A stretch of DNA of 64,000 bases from Stutzerimonas frequens (GTDB taxonomy: Bacteria; Pseudomonadota; Gammaproteobacteria; Pseudomonadales; Pseudomonadaceae): contig NZ_JAMOHM010000016.1 in assembly GCF_024448335.1 (NCBI RefSeq), positions 40,378 to 104,377 on the forward strand, read 5' to 3'. Position numbers and translations under genes: made by a program. Of this stretch, positions 17,041 to 26,399 are shown one piece after another. The notes beneath the pieces were generated by a model. That model was given only the letters and a program-made list of their open reading frames with translations. It was not told the origin of the DNA and made no database searches. Position 1 is the stretch's first letter, and the number at the start of each line of letters is the position of its first letter.

Positions 17041-19088
17041 GCCGCGGCCTCCGCTACCAGCCCGAGGTGGCGCAGCAGGGCGTCGATAGACGGCTCGCGG
17101 CCTCGGAAATCGACGAACAGTACCATCGGCTCCTGGGAGCCGCCACGCGCCAGGATGGCCTCGCGGAAGGCGCGGCCGGTCTCGGCGTTGAACACCCCTT
17201 CTTCCTCGAAGCGCGAGAAGGCGTCGGACGACAACACCTCGGCCCACTTGTAGCTGTAGTAGCCGGCCGCGTAACCGCCGGAGAAGATGTGCGCGAAGCT
17301 GTTGGGGAAGCGGTTGTACGCTGGTGGGCGCATCACCGAGACCTCGTCGCGGATATGTTCGAGCACCTCGAGCACACTGCGGCCGTCGCCGTGGGTGGCG
17401 TGCAGTTCGAAGTCGAACAGGGAGAACTCCAGCTGGCGCGCCATCATCATGCCGGACTGGAAGTTCTTCGCCGCCAGCATCATGTCCAGTTTGTCCTGTG
17501 GCAGGGCTTCGCCGGTCTGGTAGTGACCGGAGATCAGCGCCAGGCCTTCGGGGTCCCAGCACCAGTTCTCCATGAACTGGCTGGGCAGCTCCACCGCATC
17601 CCAAGCCACGCCGTTGATGCCCGACGCGCCGGCGTGCTCGACCTGGGTCAGCAGGTGGTGCAGGCCGTGGCCGAATTCGTGGAACAGCGTGGTGACCTCG
17701 TCATGGGTCAAGAGCGCCGGGCGCTCGCCCACCGGCGGGGTGAAGTTGCAGACCAGGTTGGCCACCGGCGTCTGCAGCGTGCCGTCTGCGGTGCGGCGCT
17801 TGTCGCGGGCGCCGTCCATCCAGGCGCCGCCGCGCTTGTTCGGCCGCGCGTAGAGGTCGAAGAAGAAGCGCCCGACGTGCTCGCCGTTCTCGGTGATCTC
17901 GAACAGCCGCACATCCGGGTGCCAGCCGTCGAACTGCTCCAGTTCATGGATCTGGATGCCATACAGGCGCTGGACGATGCCGAACAGCCCGGACAGCACC
18001 TTGTCGATCGGGAAGTAGGCGCGCAGCTCTTCCTGGTTCAGGCTGTAGCGCTGCTGGCGCAGCTTCTCGGCGTAGTAGCCCAGGTCCCAGCTCTGCAGGT
18101 CGTCCAGACCCTGCTCGGCGGCGAAGGCGCGCAGTTCGGCCAGGTCGCGCTCGGCGAACGGCTTGCTGCGCACCGCCAGGTCGCGCAGAAAGCTCAGTAC
18201 CTGCTCGGTGGATTCGGCCATCTTGGTCGCCAGCGACAGCTCCGCGAAGTTGCGATAGCCCAGCAGGCCGGCCAGCTCGTGACGCAGCTCGAGGATCTCG
18301 GCCATCACCGGGCCGTTGTCGAACTGCCCGGCATTCGGGCCCTGGTCCGAGGCGCGGGTGCAGTAGGCGGTGTAGACCTCCTCCCGCAGGTCGCGATTGT
18401 CGGCGTAGGTCATAACCGCGTAGTAGCTGGGGAATTCCAGGGTGATCAGCCAGCCGTCGAGGCCCTTGGCCTTGGCCGCCTCGGCCATCTGCGCCTTGGC
18501 CGAGTCGGTGATGCCTGCCAGCAGGCTCTCGTCGGTGATGTGCCGGGTCCAGGCCTGCGTGGCGTCCAGCAGCTGGTTGGAGAACTTGCTGCCCAGCTCG
18601 GCAAGCTTCATCTGGATGGCGCCGAAGCGCTGCTGCTCGACCGGCGGCAGGTCGATACCGGACAGGCGGAAGTCGCGCAGCGAATGCTCGAGGATGGTCT
18701 TCTGCGCCACCTCGAAACCGGCCGCCGCGGGGCTCGTGGCCAGCGCCTGGTAGGCCTCGAACAGCGCGCGGTTCTGCCCGAGTTCCGTGTAGTAGGCCGA
18801 CAGCTTGGGCAGGCAGGCCTCGTAGGCGGTGCGCAATTCCGGGCTGTTGCACACGGAGTTGAGGTGGCCGACCGGCCCCCAGGCACGGGCGAGGCGGTCG
18901 TTCAGCTCGTCCAGCCCGACCACCAGAGTCTGCCAGTCCAGGCTTTCGGCCGGGCGGCTGAGCAGCTCCTGGATCGCCACGCGGTTGTCGCCGAGGATGG
19001 TGTCGACGGCCGGCTCGACGTGCTCCGGGCGGATTTCGGAATAGGGCGGCAGGTCGAATTGTTGCAGCAGGGGATTGTTCGCGCTCAC
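17037..19088 (-). CDS. prlC: Oligopeptidase A (M3 metallopeptidase)
   Basis: Cytoplasmic zinc oligopeptidase that degrades signal peptides and other short peptides. 683 residues, the normal length. The HExxH zinc motif is HEFGH starting at His470 (in TLFHEFGHGLHHLL), with the downstream glutamate in ELPSQFMENW. The start is a GTG at 19088 with AAGGTGTCC upstream, giving MSANNPLLQQFDLPPY, the family N-terminus. It heads the prlC-yheV-DUF1835 run. Confidence 0.96.
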   Translation of the reverse strand: MSANNPLLQQFDLPPYSEIRPEHVEPAVDTILGDNRVAIQELLSRPAESLDWQTLVVGLDELNDRLARAWGPVGHLNSVCNSPELRTAYEACLPKLSAYYTELGQNRALFEAYQALATSPAAAGFEVAQKTILEHSLRDFRLSGIDLPPVEQQRFGAIQMKLAELGSKFSNQLLDATQAWTRHITDESLLAGITDSAKAQMAEAAKAKGLDGWLITLEFPSYYAVMTYADNRDLREEVYTAYCTRASDQGPNAGQFDNGPVMAEILELRHELAGLLGYRNFAELSLATKMAESTEQVLSFLRDLAVRSKPFAERDLAELRAFAAEQGLDDLQSWDLGYYAEKLRQQRYSLNQEELRAYFPIDKVLSGLFGIVQRLYGIQIHELEQFDGWHPDVRLFEITENGEHVGRFFFDLYARPNKRGGAWMDGARDKRRTADGTLQTPVANLVCNFTPPVGERPALLTHDEVTTLFHEFGHGLHHLLTQVEHAGASGINGVAWDAVELPSQFMENWCWDPEGLALISGHYQTGEALPQDKLDMMLAAKNFQSGMMMARQLEFSLFDFELHATHGDGRSVLEVLEHIRDEVSVMRPPAYNRFPNSFAHIFSGGYAAGYYSYKWAEVLSSDAFSRFEEEGVFNAETGRAFREAILARGGSQEPMVLFVDFRGREPSIDALLRHLGLVAEAAA

Positions 19089-19313
19089 GGGGACACCTTG
19101 TGACGAAGAGGATTGCAGGCCGCTCGCTGGAGCGAGGCCGGACGTGGCAGGCAGATGTCCTAGATGGACGCGCTGTCGTGCTTTTTCAACGCCGGTCGGC
19201 CGGTTGTTACTCTGACCACGGCGGGCGGCATGCTGCTCAGCCCGGGTCCGCAGCGGCAATGCCGGCCATCTTAATTACAATCGACCCTTCCCGCAGCCAA
19301 AGAGGTTTCTATC

Positions 19314-19850
19314 GTGGCGATACGCAGCTACCAAAACAGCACTCCGACACTGGGCGAGCGCGTGTTCGTCGACGACTCCGCCGTGGTCATCGGCGATGTG
19401 GAAATCGGCGCCGACAGCTCGGTGTGGCCGCTCACGGTGATCCGCGGCGACATGCACCGCATCCGCATCGGTGCGCGCTCGAGCATCCAGGACGGCAGCG
19501 TGCTGCACATCACCCATGCCGGGCCGTACAACCCGGACGGCTTCCCGCTGACCATCGGCGACGAGGTCACGGTCGGGCACAAGGTCACGCTGCACGGCTG
19601 CACCCTGGGCAACCGCATTCTGGTGGGCATGGGCTCGATCGTGATGGACGGCGTGGTGGTCGAGGACGAGGTGATCATCGGCGCCGGCAGCCTGGTGCCG
19701 CCTGGCAAGACGCTCGAGTCGGGCTACCTCTATGTCGGCAGCCCGGTGAAGCAGGCGCGCCCGCTGACCGACAAGGAGCGCAGCTTCTTCAGCTATACCG
19801 CCGGCAACTACGTCAAGCTCAAGGACCAGCACCTCGCCGAGCGCGGCTGA
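19314..19850 (+). CDS. Gamma-carbonic anhydrase family protein
   Basis: 178-residue left-handed beta-helix protein of hexapeptide repeats. The metal-binding histidines of the gamma-carbonic anhydrase fold are seen in HITHAG and GHKVTLHGC, with the conserved VIRGDMHRIRIG. Whether it hydrates CO2 or has another role is not known for the YrdA-type branch. It starts at GTG 19314 with AGAGG eight bases upstream. It is divergent from prlC and convergent with the VOC gene. Confidence 0.9.
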   Translation: MAIRSYQNSTPTLGERVFVDDSAVVIGDVEIGADSSVWPLTVIRGDMHRIRIGARSSIQDGSVLHITHAGPYNPDGFPLTIGDEVTVGHKVTLHGCTLGNRILVGMGSIVMDGVVVEDEVIIGAGSLVPPGKTLESGYLYVGSPVKQARPLTDKERSFFSYTAGNYVKLKDQHLAERG

Positions 19851-19856
19851 TCCCGC

Positions 19857-20282
19857 TCACTTGGCGAACAGCTGGCCGATGTCCTTGAACGCCTTGAACT
19901 CCAGGGCGTTGCCGCAGGGGTCGAGCAGGAACATGGTCGCCTGTTCGCCGACCTGGCCCTGGAAGCGCACGTAGGGCTCGATCACGAAGCGCGTGCCGCG
20001 CGCCTTCAGCCGATCGGCCAGCGCCTCCCATTGCTCCCAGCCGAGTACCACGCCGAAGTGCGGTACCGGCACGTCGTGGCCATCCACCGGGTTGCTGTGC
20101 GCCGCCTCCTGATGCGACATCTTCGGCGCCTCGTGGATCACCAGCTGGTGGCCGAAGAAATCGAAATCCACCCAGTGATCGCTGCTACGGCCCTCGGCAC
20201 AGCCGAACGCCTCGCCGTAGAAGGCACGGGCGGCGGCTAGATCGTAAACAGGAATGGCGAGATGGAAGGGCGAAAGCGTCAT
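19857..20282 (-). CDS. VOC (glyoxalase/bleomycin resistance-like) protein
   Basis: 141-residue cytoplasmic protein with the paired beta-alpha-beta-beta-beta modules of the vicinal oxygen chelate fold. The first module begins [23 protein letters not shown], with the metal-ligand type His near the N-terminus. The second ends [15 protein letters not shown], where the glutamate is a usual metal ligand. The substrate is unknown. The start has CGGAGTACG upstream. Confidence 0.85.
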   Translation of the reverse strand: MTLSPFHLAIPVYDLAAARAFYGEAFGCAEGRSSDHWVDFDFFGHQLVIHEAPKMSHQEAAHSNPVDGHDVPVPHFGVVLGWEQWEALADRLKARGTRFVIEPYVRFQGQVGEQATMFLLDPCGNALEFKAFKDIGQLFAK

Positions 20283-20349
20283 CGGGTCGTACTCCGGAAA
20301 TGGCAAGACGTTTCGAGTGTAGAGGCTTTCTGCCGTACCGAGCACCGCT

Positions 20350-20371
20350 GGTGGGCTGAAGCCCACCCTAC
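20350..20371 (-). repeat. REP palindrome downstream of the RAYT gene
   Basis: 22-bp element with an 8-bp perfect inverted repeat (GGTGGGCT-GA-AGCCCACC) followed by CTAC. It is the exact reverse complement of the element at 21098-21119 on the other side of the RAYT gene. Confidence 0.88.
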
Positions 20372-20390
20372 AAAGCCCAGCTATCACCGG

Positions 20391-20924
20391 TCAGTTCCGT
20401 TCGCCGGCGAGCAGGTCCAGCCGAACCGCGTCGCCGCCCCAGTGCGCCGGCAACAGACCCTGCTGAACGAAGCGGTGAAAGCTGGAGTACGGCCAGTCCG
20501 CGGCGCGAGCGCACCAGCCATGCTTGACCGGGTTGTAATGCAGGTAATCGACATGCCGCTGCAGATCCGTCCCATCGCGGATCTGATGCTCCCAGTAGCG
20601 CCTTTGCCAGATGCCTTTCTCGCGCTTGCGCAGTTGGCTGGAGCAGCGCGCGCCGCCTGGTAGCCGACGGGAGAACTGGCTCTTGATCAGGCTCCAGCGG
20701 AGGGCGTAGTCGCTGTCGCCGTGGGGTAGCGTCCAGACGGCGTGCAGGTGATCCGGGAGGACGCAAATGGCGGTGGTATGAAATGGCAATCGAATCTGCG
20801 CCGCTCGATAGGCGGCGCGCAGCTGATCGATCTGCTCGACGAGCAGGGTGGAACGGCGATCGGCGAGCGTTACGGTGAAGAACCAGGTTCCGCCCGCGAC
20901 TGTGCTTCTGCGGTAGTTGGGCAT
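20391..20924 (-). CDS. REP-associated tyrosine transposase (RAYT, Y1/HUH family)
   Basis: 177-residue single-strand DNA transposase of the IS200-like Y1 family that acts on REP palindromes. The HUH motif is seen as DHLHAVW (His59, His61). The catalytic tyrosine region is [13 protein letters not shown] (about residues 124-136), and [15 protein letters not shown] is the usual RAYT block. MPNYRR at 20924 is preferred because GGAGG lies five bases upstream, and an ATG at 20936 is possible. It is flanked by perfect 22-bp inverted REP copies, the standard REPtron layout. The same palindrome is found at several other sites in the window. Confidence 0.9.
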   Translation of the reverse strand: MPNYRRSTVAGGTWFFTVTLADRRSTLLVEQIDQLRAAYRAAQIRLPFHTTAICVLPDHLHAVWTLPHGDSDYALRWSLIKSQFSRRLPGGARCSSQLRKREKGIWQRRYWEHQIRDGTDLQRHVDYLHYNPVKHGWCARAADWPYSSFHRFVQQGLLPAHWGGDAVRLDLLAGERN

Positions 20925-21097
20925 CGAGGCCTCCATGCCTCTGGTGAATCGGATACCACGCCAACCATGCTCCAGGGAGGCCGCATGAGTTTTTGCCCTG
21001 CGTCACATGACTGAGTACGAATGCGCCGGGGAACGCTCGGGTTACCGGTGGGAGCGCGGAGCGCCACCTGCCGCAACCTACAGAACCACGCCGAACC

Positions 21098-21119
21098 GTA
21101 GGGTGGGCTTCAGCCCACC
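21098..21119 (+). repeat. REP palindrome upstream of the RAYT gene
   Basis: 22-bp element, GTAG followed by GGTGGGCTTCAGCCCACC. It is identical (reverse complement) to the copy downstream of the RAYT gene, and lies about 170 bases before the RAYT start. Confidence 0.88.
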
Positions 21120-21208
21120 AGAAGCGCCTTGAATCGCCGCTGAATCTAGAGCCTTTTTCCGCCGATCGGCCTACGATCAGCAGAACGCAGACGAAAGGAG
21201 AGACGTCG

Positions 21209-22192
21209 ATGCGTGCCATGTTGCTGGAACAGATTGGCCAACCCTTGCAGCTGCGCGAGCTGCCCGTGCCGCAACCGGGGTCTGGCGAGGTTCGCGTGCG
21301 GGTGCTGGCCTGCGGCGTCTGCCGCACCGATCTGCACGTGGTCGACGGCGAACTGCCGGAGGCGCCGCTGCCGATCATTCCCGGCCATGAGATCGTCGGT
21401 CTGGTCGATGCCTTGGGCGAGGGCGTGACCGGCTTCGAGCCGGGCCAGCGGGTCGGCATTCCCTGGCTGGGGCACACCTGCGGCACCTGCAGCTACTGCC
21501 AGCACGCCGAGGAAAACCTCTGCGACGCGCCGCAGTTCACCGGTTACACGCGGCCCGGCGGCTATGCCGAATACGTGGTGGCCGATGCCCGCTTCGCCTT
21601 TGCCCTCGGCGAGGAGGGCGACACCGTGGCGCTGGCACCGCTGCTCTGCGCCGGGCTGATCGGCTGGCGTTCGCTGGTCAAGGCCGGTGACGGCAAGCGT
21701 CTCGGGTTGTACGGCTTCGGTGCCGCGGCGCATATCGTCATGCAGGTGGCGCGCTGGCAGGGGCGCGATGTCTATGCCTTCAGCCGCCCGGGCGATGTGG
21801 CCGCGCAGGACTTCGCCCGTTCGCTGGGCGCGGTCTGGGCTGGTGATTCGGGCGAGCTGCCGCCGGTGCCGCTGGATGCGGCGATCATCTATGCGCCGGC
21901 GGGCGAGCTGGTGCCGGCCGCCTTGCGCGCGCTGCGCAAGGGTGGCCGGGTGGTCTGCGCCGGCATCCACATGAGCGATATCCCGAGCTTTCCCTACGAC
22001 ATCCTCTGGCAGGAGCGCGAGGTGGTCTCGGTGGCCAATCTCACCCGCCAGGACGGCCTGGAGTTCTTTCCGGTGGCCGCCCAGGTCGGCATCCATACCG
22101 AAACCCATGCCTACCCGCTGGAGCAGGCCAACCAGGCGCTGGATGACCTGCGCAACGGGCGTTTCCAGGGTGCTGCGGTGCTGGTGCCCTAG
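21209..22192 (+). CDS. Zinc-dependent alcohol dehydrogenase family protein
   Basis: 327-residue medium-chain dehydrogenase/reductase. Catalytic zinc ligands are seen in CGVCRTDLH and GHEIVG, and the structural-zinc lobe in [16 protein letters not shown]. The NAD-binding glycine stretch is [10 protein letters not shown]. It most resembles the AdhA-type alcohol dehydrogenases sometimes called zinc-binding alcohol dehydrogenase family. The nucleotide-binding GFGAAAH departs from the usual GxGxxG. The start has AAAGGAG nine bases upstream. The substrate is unknown, a short alcohol or aldehyde being likely. Confidence 0.9.
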   Translation: MRAMLLEQIGQPLQLRELPVPQPGSGEVRVRVLACGVCRTDLHVVDGELPEAPLPIIPGHEIVGLVDALGEGVTGFEPGQRVGIPWLGHTCGTCSYCQHAEENLCDAPQFTGYTRPGGYAEYVVADARFAFALGEEGDTVALAPLLCAGLIGWRSLVKAGDGKRLGLYGFGAAAHIVMQVARWQGRDVYAFSRPGDVAAQDFARSLGAVWAGDSGELPPVPLDAAIIYAPAGELVPAALRALRKGGRVVCAGIHMSDIPSFPYDILWQEREVVSVANLTRQDGLEFFPVAAQVGIHTETHAYPLEQANQALDDLRNGRFQGAAVLVP

Positions 22193-22304
22193 CGAGATGC
22201 GCCAGGGCGCAAAGCCCTGGCGCGGTGCGGCGAACGGCAAGGATCGGATTGGCGATGGCGCAGTCACACTCCAGACAGCCAATGCCAAATGAAGGAGCCC
22301 CGCC

Positions 22305-22478
22305 ATGAGCGTCACCGTGAGCAAGCTCCAGGGCGACGAGATTCCCGAGCATCTGCGCGGGCCGGATATCCGGGTGGTCTACCGGGTGACCGATGCCGAG
22401 GGCCACAGCCGCTACCTCACCGACGAAGTCGAAGCTGCACAGCTGGCGGTCAGCATCAGCGACCGCCAGCAGCGATAG
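22305..22478 (+). CDS. Small conserved-looking protein of unknown function
   Basis: 57-residue ORF (begins MSVTVSKLQGDEIPEHLRG, ends AVSISDRQQR) with a strong GAAGGAG ribosome site. It has no membrane helix or cysteine and is mixed charged, with a beta-like IRVVYRVTDAEGHSRYLTD centre. It lies between the alcohol dehydrogenase and the convergent phosphoglucomutase gene. Codon use is like its neighbours. I do not recognise a family with certainty. Confidence 0.7.
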   Translation: MSVTVSKLQGDEIPEHLRGPDIRVVYRVTDAEGHSRYLTDEVEAAQLAVSISDRQQR

Positions 22479-22499
22479 CCCGGCGTGGGGGCGTGAGCC

Positions 22500-24164
22500 T
22501 CAGCCGGCCAGCACCGAGTCCACCAGCGCCTTGGCCTCGGCCTGGATGCGTGCCAGGTGCGCTTCGCCCTCGAAGCTCTCGGCGTAGATCTTGTACACGT
22601 CCTCGGTGCCGGATGGCCGCGCGGCGAACCAGCCGTTCGCCGTTTCCACCTTCAGCCCGCCGATGGCTGCGCCGTTGCCCGGTGCCTCGGTGAGGATGCG
22701 CGTGATCGGCTGGCCGGCCAGCTCCTTCGCCGAGACCTGCGATGCCGACAGCTTGCCCAGGCGTGCCTTCTGCTCACGATTGGCCGCAGCGTCGATGCGC
22801 TGGTACACCGGCGCGCCGAAGCGGTCGGTCAGCGCCTGGTAGCGTTCGCTCGGGTCCTTGCCGGTGACTGCGGTGATCTCCGCCGCCAGCAGGCCGAGGA
22901 TCAGCCCGTCCTTGTCGGTGGACCAGGCGCCGCCCCTCTTGTCGAGGAACGAAGCGCCGGCCGACTCCTCGCCGCCGAAGCCCAGGCTGCCATCCATCAG
23001 GCCGTCGACGAACCACTTGAAGCCCACCGGTACCTCCACCAGACGGCGGTCGATGCCGGCGGCAACACGGTCGATCATCGACGAAGACACCAGCGTCTTG
23101 CCGATGCCGGCCTCGGCGCTCCAGCCCGGGCGATGGGTGAACAGGTATTCGATGGCCACCGCCAGGTAATGGTTGGGGTTCATCAGCCCGCCGGAGCGGG
23201 TGACGATGCCGTGGCGGTCATGGTCGGTGTCGCAGGCGAAGGCCACGTCGAAACGGTCCTTGTTCTCGATCAGCCCGGCCATGGCGTGCGGCGAGCTGCA
23301 GTCCATGCGGATCTTGCCGTCCCAGTCCAGGCGCATGAAGCGGAAGGTCGGGTCGACCACCGTGGACAGCACCTCCAGCGGCAGGCCGAAGCGCTCGGCG
23401 ATGCGCGGCCAGTAGTGCACACCGGCGCCGCCCAGCGGGTCGACGGCGAACTTCAGGCCCGAGCCGCGGATGGCGTCGAGGTCGATCACCCGCTCGAGCC
23501 CGCCGACATAGGCGTCGATGAAATCGAAGCGCTGGGTGGTGGCGGCCTTGAGCGCCTGGCGGTAATCCATGCGCTTGACGCCATCGAGACCGGCGACCAG
23601 CAGCGCATTGGCGCGCTCCTGAATCCACTTGGTCACGCCGGTGTCGGCCGGGCCGCCATTGGTGGGGTTGTACTTGAAGCCGCCGTCGCCCGGCGGGTTG
23701 TGCGACGGCGTGATGACGATGCCGTCGGCCAGCCCGCTCGTGCGGCCGCGGTTGTAGCTGAGGATCGCGTTGGAGATCGCCGGGGTCGGGGTGTAGCCCG
23801 GCTCGCCGCCGGTTTCCGGGCAACCGGCGTCGATGCGCGTCTCGATGCCGTTGGCCGCCAGCACTTCCAGTGCCGAGACGAACGCCGGCTCGGACAGCGC
23901 ATGGGTGTCCATGCCCATGAACAGCGGGCCGTCGATGCCTTCCTGGCGGCGGTAATCGCAGATCGCCTGGGTGGTGGCGAGGATGTGCCACTCGTTGAAG
24001 CTGCCCTTGAGCGAGGAACCGCGATGCCCGGAGGTGCCGAACGCCACCTGCTGCGCCGGGTCGGACGGGTCCGGTCGGTCGCTGTAGTAGCGCGCCACCA
24101 GGCGCGGCAGATGAGTCAGGGTGTGCGGGTCGGGCAGGCGTCCGGCGTTGGGGGCGATGCTCAT
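22500..24164 (-). CDS. pgm: Phosphoglucomutase (alpha-D-glucose phosphate-specific)
   Basis: Interconverts glucose-1-phosphate and glucose-6-phosphate, feeding UDP-glucose synthesis. 554 residues. The catalytic phosphoserine loop is [11 protein letters not shown], the metal-binding loop is DTDHDRHG, the sugar-binding loop is GGEESAG, and the phosphate-binding loop near the C-terminus is [15 protein letters not shown]. The start has AAAGGACCGCCCC upstream. Its product supplies the UDP-glucose that the galE enzyme of this window would use. Confidence 0.95.
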   Translation of the reverse strand: MSIAPNAGRLPDPHTLTHLPRLVARYYSDRPDPSDPAQQVAFGTSGHRGSSLKGSFNEWHILATTQAICDYRRQEGIDGPLFMGMDTHALSEPAFVSALEVLAANGIETRIDAGCPETGGEPGYTPTPAISNAILSYNRGRTSGLADGIVITPSHNPPGDGGFKYNPTNGGPADTGVTKWIQERANALLVAGLDGVKRMDYRQALKAATTQRFDFIDAYVGGLERVIDLDAIRGSGLKFAVDPLGGAGVHYWPRIAERFGLPLEVLSTVVDPTFRFMRLDWDGKIRMDCSSPHAMAGLIENKDRFDVAFACDTDHDRHGIVTRSGGLMNPNHYLAVAIEYLFTHRPGWSAEAGIGKTLVSSSMIDRVAAGIDRRLVEVPVGFKWFVDGLMDGSLGFGGEESAGASFLDKRGGAWSTDKDGLILGLLAAEITAVTGKDPSERYQALTDRFGAPVYQRIDAAANREQKARLGKLSASQVSAKELAGQPITRILTEAPGNGAAIGGLKVETANGWFAARPSGTEDVYKIYAESFEGEAHLARIQAEAKALVDSVLAG

Positions 24165-24415
24165 GGGGCGGTCCTTTGTGAAGAAGGCGATGCGCCGGCC
24201 GATCCGGGCGCGGCGAAGAGCGAATGAAACGCCAGTCGGCGTCGTTTATCCAGAGCTAAGACCGCAGCGACGGTGGCGGTTCCCTGATCGGCAGGTCCCG
24301 CGCTGCTGCGTCCCGGCCAAGCGCGCTCGTCGCCCCGCCGGAACCTGTAGCGGGCCGGCCTTTTTTCTGCTTAACGGCCGGCAATTCGCCGGCCCGTTAC
24401 CCGGAGATTTCAGCC

Positions 24416-24613
24416 ATGAACGTCGACGAACGCATCCGCCAGCGCGCCTATGAAATATGGCAAGCCGAGGGCCGCCCCGAAGGCCAGGAAGCCGACCACT
24501 GGCAGCGCGCCCGGGACGAGATCGAACCCTTCTACAAGGAAGGCAACGCCGAAGCCGGCGGCATCGAAAGCAGCGTGGCCATTCCGATGCCGAAATCGGG
24601 TGGCGACCGATAG
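24416..24613 (+). CDS. DUF2934 domain protein
   Basis: 65-residue protein with the DUF2934 signature IRQRAYEIWQAEGRPEGQEADHWQRA followed by an acidic segment. The function is unknown. A T-run after a GC-rich palindrome (24361-24366) and a hairpin at about 24372-24399 lie just upstream and may end transcription or shape the 5' leader. Confidence 0.85.
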   Translation: MNVDERIRQRAYEIWQAEGRPEGQEADHWQRARDEIEPFYKEGNAEAGGIESSVAIPMPKSGGDR

Positions 24614-24797
24614 CGGCGCCGGCAGGGCGGCGAGGACGCGGCACGCGTCGTCCCGCCCGAATCTGCTGCGACGTTCTCAGCCTTTTCATCTGGATGCCTG
24701 GTGCGCTGGAGCCTGTCGAGGCGCGCTGCTAGAGTGCCGCCGCTTGCCAACCACCGGCTGACAGGACGTCTGCCCAGCCGCCGCACAGGATGCTTCC

Positions 24798-26279
24798 ATG
24801 AAAAAGCTAGCGCTCGCCGTAGCCGTACCCCTGGCCCTTTTCGGGGCCGCCACTTTCTACACCAGCACCCAGGTCGAATCGACCGCCCGCGATGCCGTCG
24901 ACCAGGCCAACCTCAAGTTGCGCGAAATGGGCGTCGGCGCCGGTGCCGATGTCAGCCTCAGCCTACTCAGCTTCGAACGCGGCCTGCTGTCCAGCACCGC
25001 GCGCTACCAGATCGACATCGATGTAGCGGATGACGAAGGCAACGCCGAGCACTACGCCCTGCTGCTGAATGATCGCCTCGAACACGGCCCCTTTCCCGTC
25101 TCGCGCCTGAGCCGCGGCCAGCTGATACCGGTCGCCGCGCAGAGCCACTTCGAACTCGAACGCACGCCGCTGACGCAGAAGCTGTTCGACGCCGCCTCCG
25201 GCGAAGTGCCGCTGGTGGGCGAGGTGACCATCGGCTACGACGGCGGCCAGGCCGGCGATCTGCGCACGGCCGCGCTGAATATCGAAGACGAGGACGGCAG
25301 CGTGCGCATCGCCCCCGCCAGCCTCAACTTCGAGGCGAACAGGGACGGCAGCGACGTACGCATGGACGGCGAGCTGGCGGAAATCGATATCGACCTGCAG
25401 CACAGCGACAGTGGCCAGCCGGTACAGGTGAGCTTGCGCGGCATCGGCCTGAGCGCCGACAAGCAGGATTACGACGCCGGTTTCGGCTTCGGGCCGTCCG
25501 CTATCACCCTGCAGCGCATGGAAATCAAGGCCGGCGACGAACCCGCCGTGGTCATCCAGCAGGCCTCCGTCGAGGAGGCACTGAGCCGCGGCAGCCGTGG
25601 CCTCGACCAGACCATCGGGTACCGCATCGGCGAGGTCAGCGCCAAAGGCCAGACCTTCCGCAACCTCGCCCTCGTCTTCAGCCTGCGCAACCTCGAGGAA
25701 AGCAGCCTCAAGGCCCTGGTGGCGAGCTACAAGGACATCCTCGACCAGAGCGCCACCCCGCAGGAATCCTTCGCCGGCATGACCAGCGCCCAGCAGCAGG
25801 AACTGCAGGCCCGTGCCCTGCAACTGCTCGAGCACAAGCCCACCCTGGCCCTCGACGAGTTCGGCTTCGAAACTGCCCACGGCGCGGCCCGCCTGTCGGT
25901 TGTGCTCGACCTGCAATCGCCGAGCGCAGAAGCCTTCACCCCGGACGCGATGATCACCAGCATGCTCGCCTCGCTCAAGGCCGACGCCGGCATCGACAGG
26001 AACCTGGTGCGCGACATCGCCGGGCTGGTCGTGCAGAACAACGCGCGTGACGGCCAGCTCGACCAGGCGGCACTGCAGCAGGAAACCGAGGCCGCCACCG
26101 AGCTGTTCAGCGGCATGGCGCTGAACACCGGCTGGTCGCGTCTGGAGGGCGAGCGGCTGGTCAGTTCGCTGCACTACGCCAATGACAAGGTGACCTTCAA
26201 CGGTCGCGAAATGAGCGTGCCGGAGTTCCTCGGCTTTGCCTTCGGCTCCGTACAGAACGCCGGCCTGCTGGGGCAATAG
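24798..26279 (+). CDS. YdgA family (DUF945) protein
   Basis: 493-residue protein with an N-terminal signal/anchor (MKKLALAVAVPLALFGAATF) and a long extracytoplasmic part. The opening (VESTARDAVDQANLKL...LLSFERGLLSSTARYQIDI) and the end (VSSLHYANDKVTFNGREMSV) match DUF945/YdgA. The role is unclear in the family, and it is probably periplasmic or inner-membrane. It is followed by a terminator hairpin. Confidence 0.88.
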   Translation: MKKLALAVAVPLALFGAATFYTSTQVESTARDAVDQANLKLREMGVGAGADVSLSLLSFERGLLSSTARYQIDIDVADDEGNAEHYALLLNDRLEHGPFPVSRLSRGQLIPVAAQSHFELERTPLTQKLFDAASGEVPLVGEVTIGYDGGQAGDLRTAALNIEDEDGSVRIAPASLNFEANRDGSDVRMDGELAEIDIDLQHSDSGQPVQVSLRGIGLSADKQDYDAGFGFGPSAITLQRMEIKAGDEPAVVIQQASVEEALSRGSRGLDQTIGYRIGEVSAKGQTFRNLALVFSLRNLEESSLKALVASYKDILDQSATPQESFAGMTSAQQQELQARALQLLEHKPTLALDEFGFETAHGAARLSVVLDLQSPSAEAFTPDAMITSMLASLKADAGIDRNLVRDIAGLVVQNNARDGQLDQAALQQETEAATELFSGMALNTGWSRLEGERLVSSLHYANDKVTFNGREMSVPEFLGFAFGSVQNAGLLGQ

Positions 26280-26302
26280 TCGGCGCTACTGACGCACCTG
26301 GG

Positions 26303-26342
26303 AAACGGCCCTGCCAGCGATGACCGATGGACAGGGCCGTTT
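26303..26342 (+). terminator. Probable terminator after the YdgA gene
   Basis: 11-bp perfect stem (AAACGGCCCTG ... CAGGGCCGTTT) with an 18-base loop and a short T tract. It lies between convergent genes. Confidence 0.55.
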
Positions 26343-26399
26343 CACTTCCTGGCGTTCGACCGGCGCCACCGCCTGGATACCCGGACGCGCGACCCATGC

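Noticed and set aside
17067..19103. Long open frame on the strand opposite prlC
   Set aside because: It mirrors the codon bias of the GC-rich prlC gene, has low-complexity Val/Gln/Arg-rich sequence, and the prlC frame has an intact HEFGH peptidase.
22557..24227. Long open frame opposite phosphoglucomutase
   Set aside because: Antisense shadow of a complete, motif-bearing pgm gene. The predicted protein has no family character.
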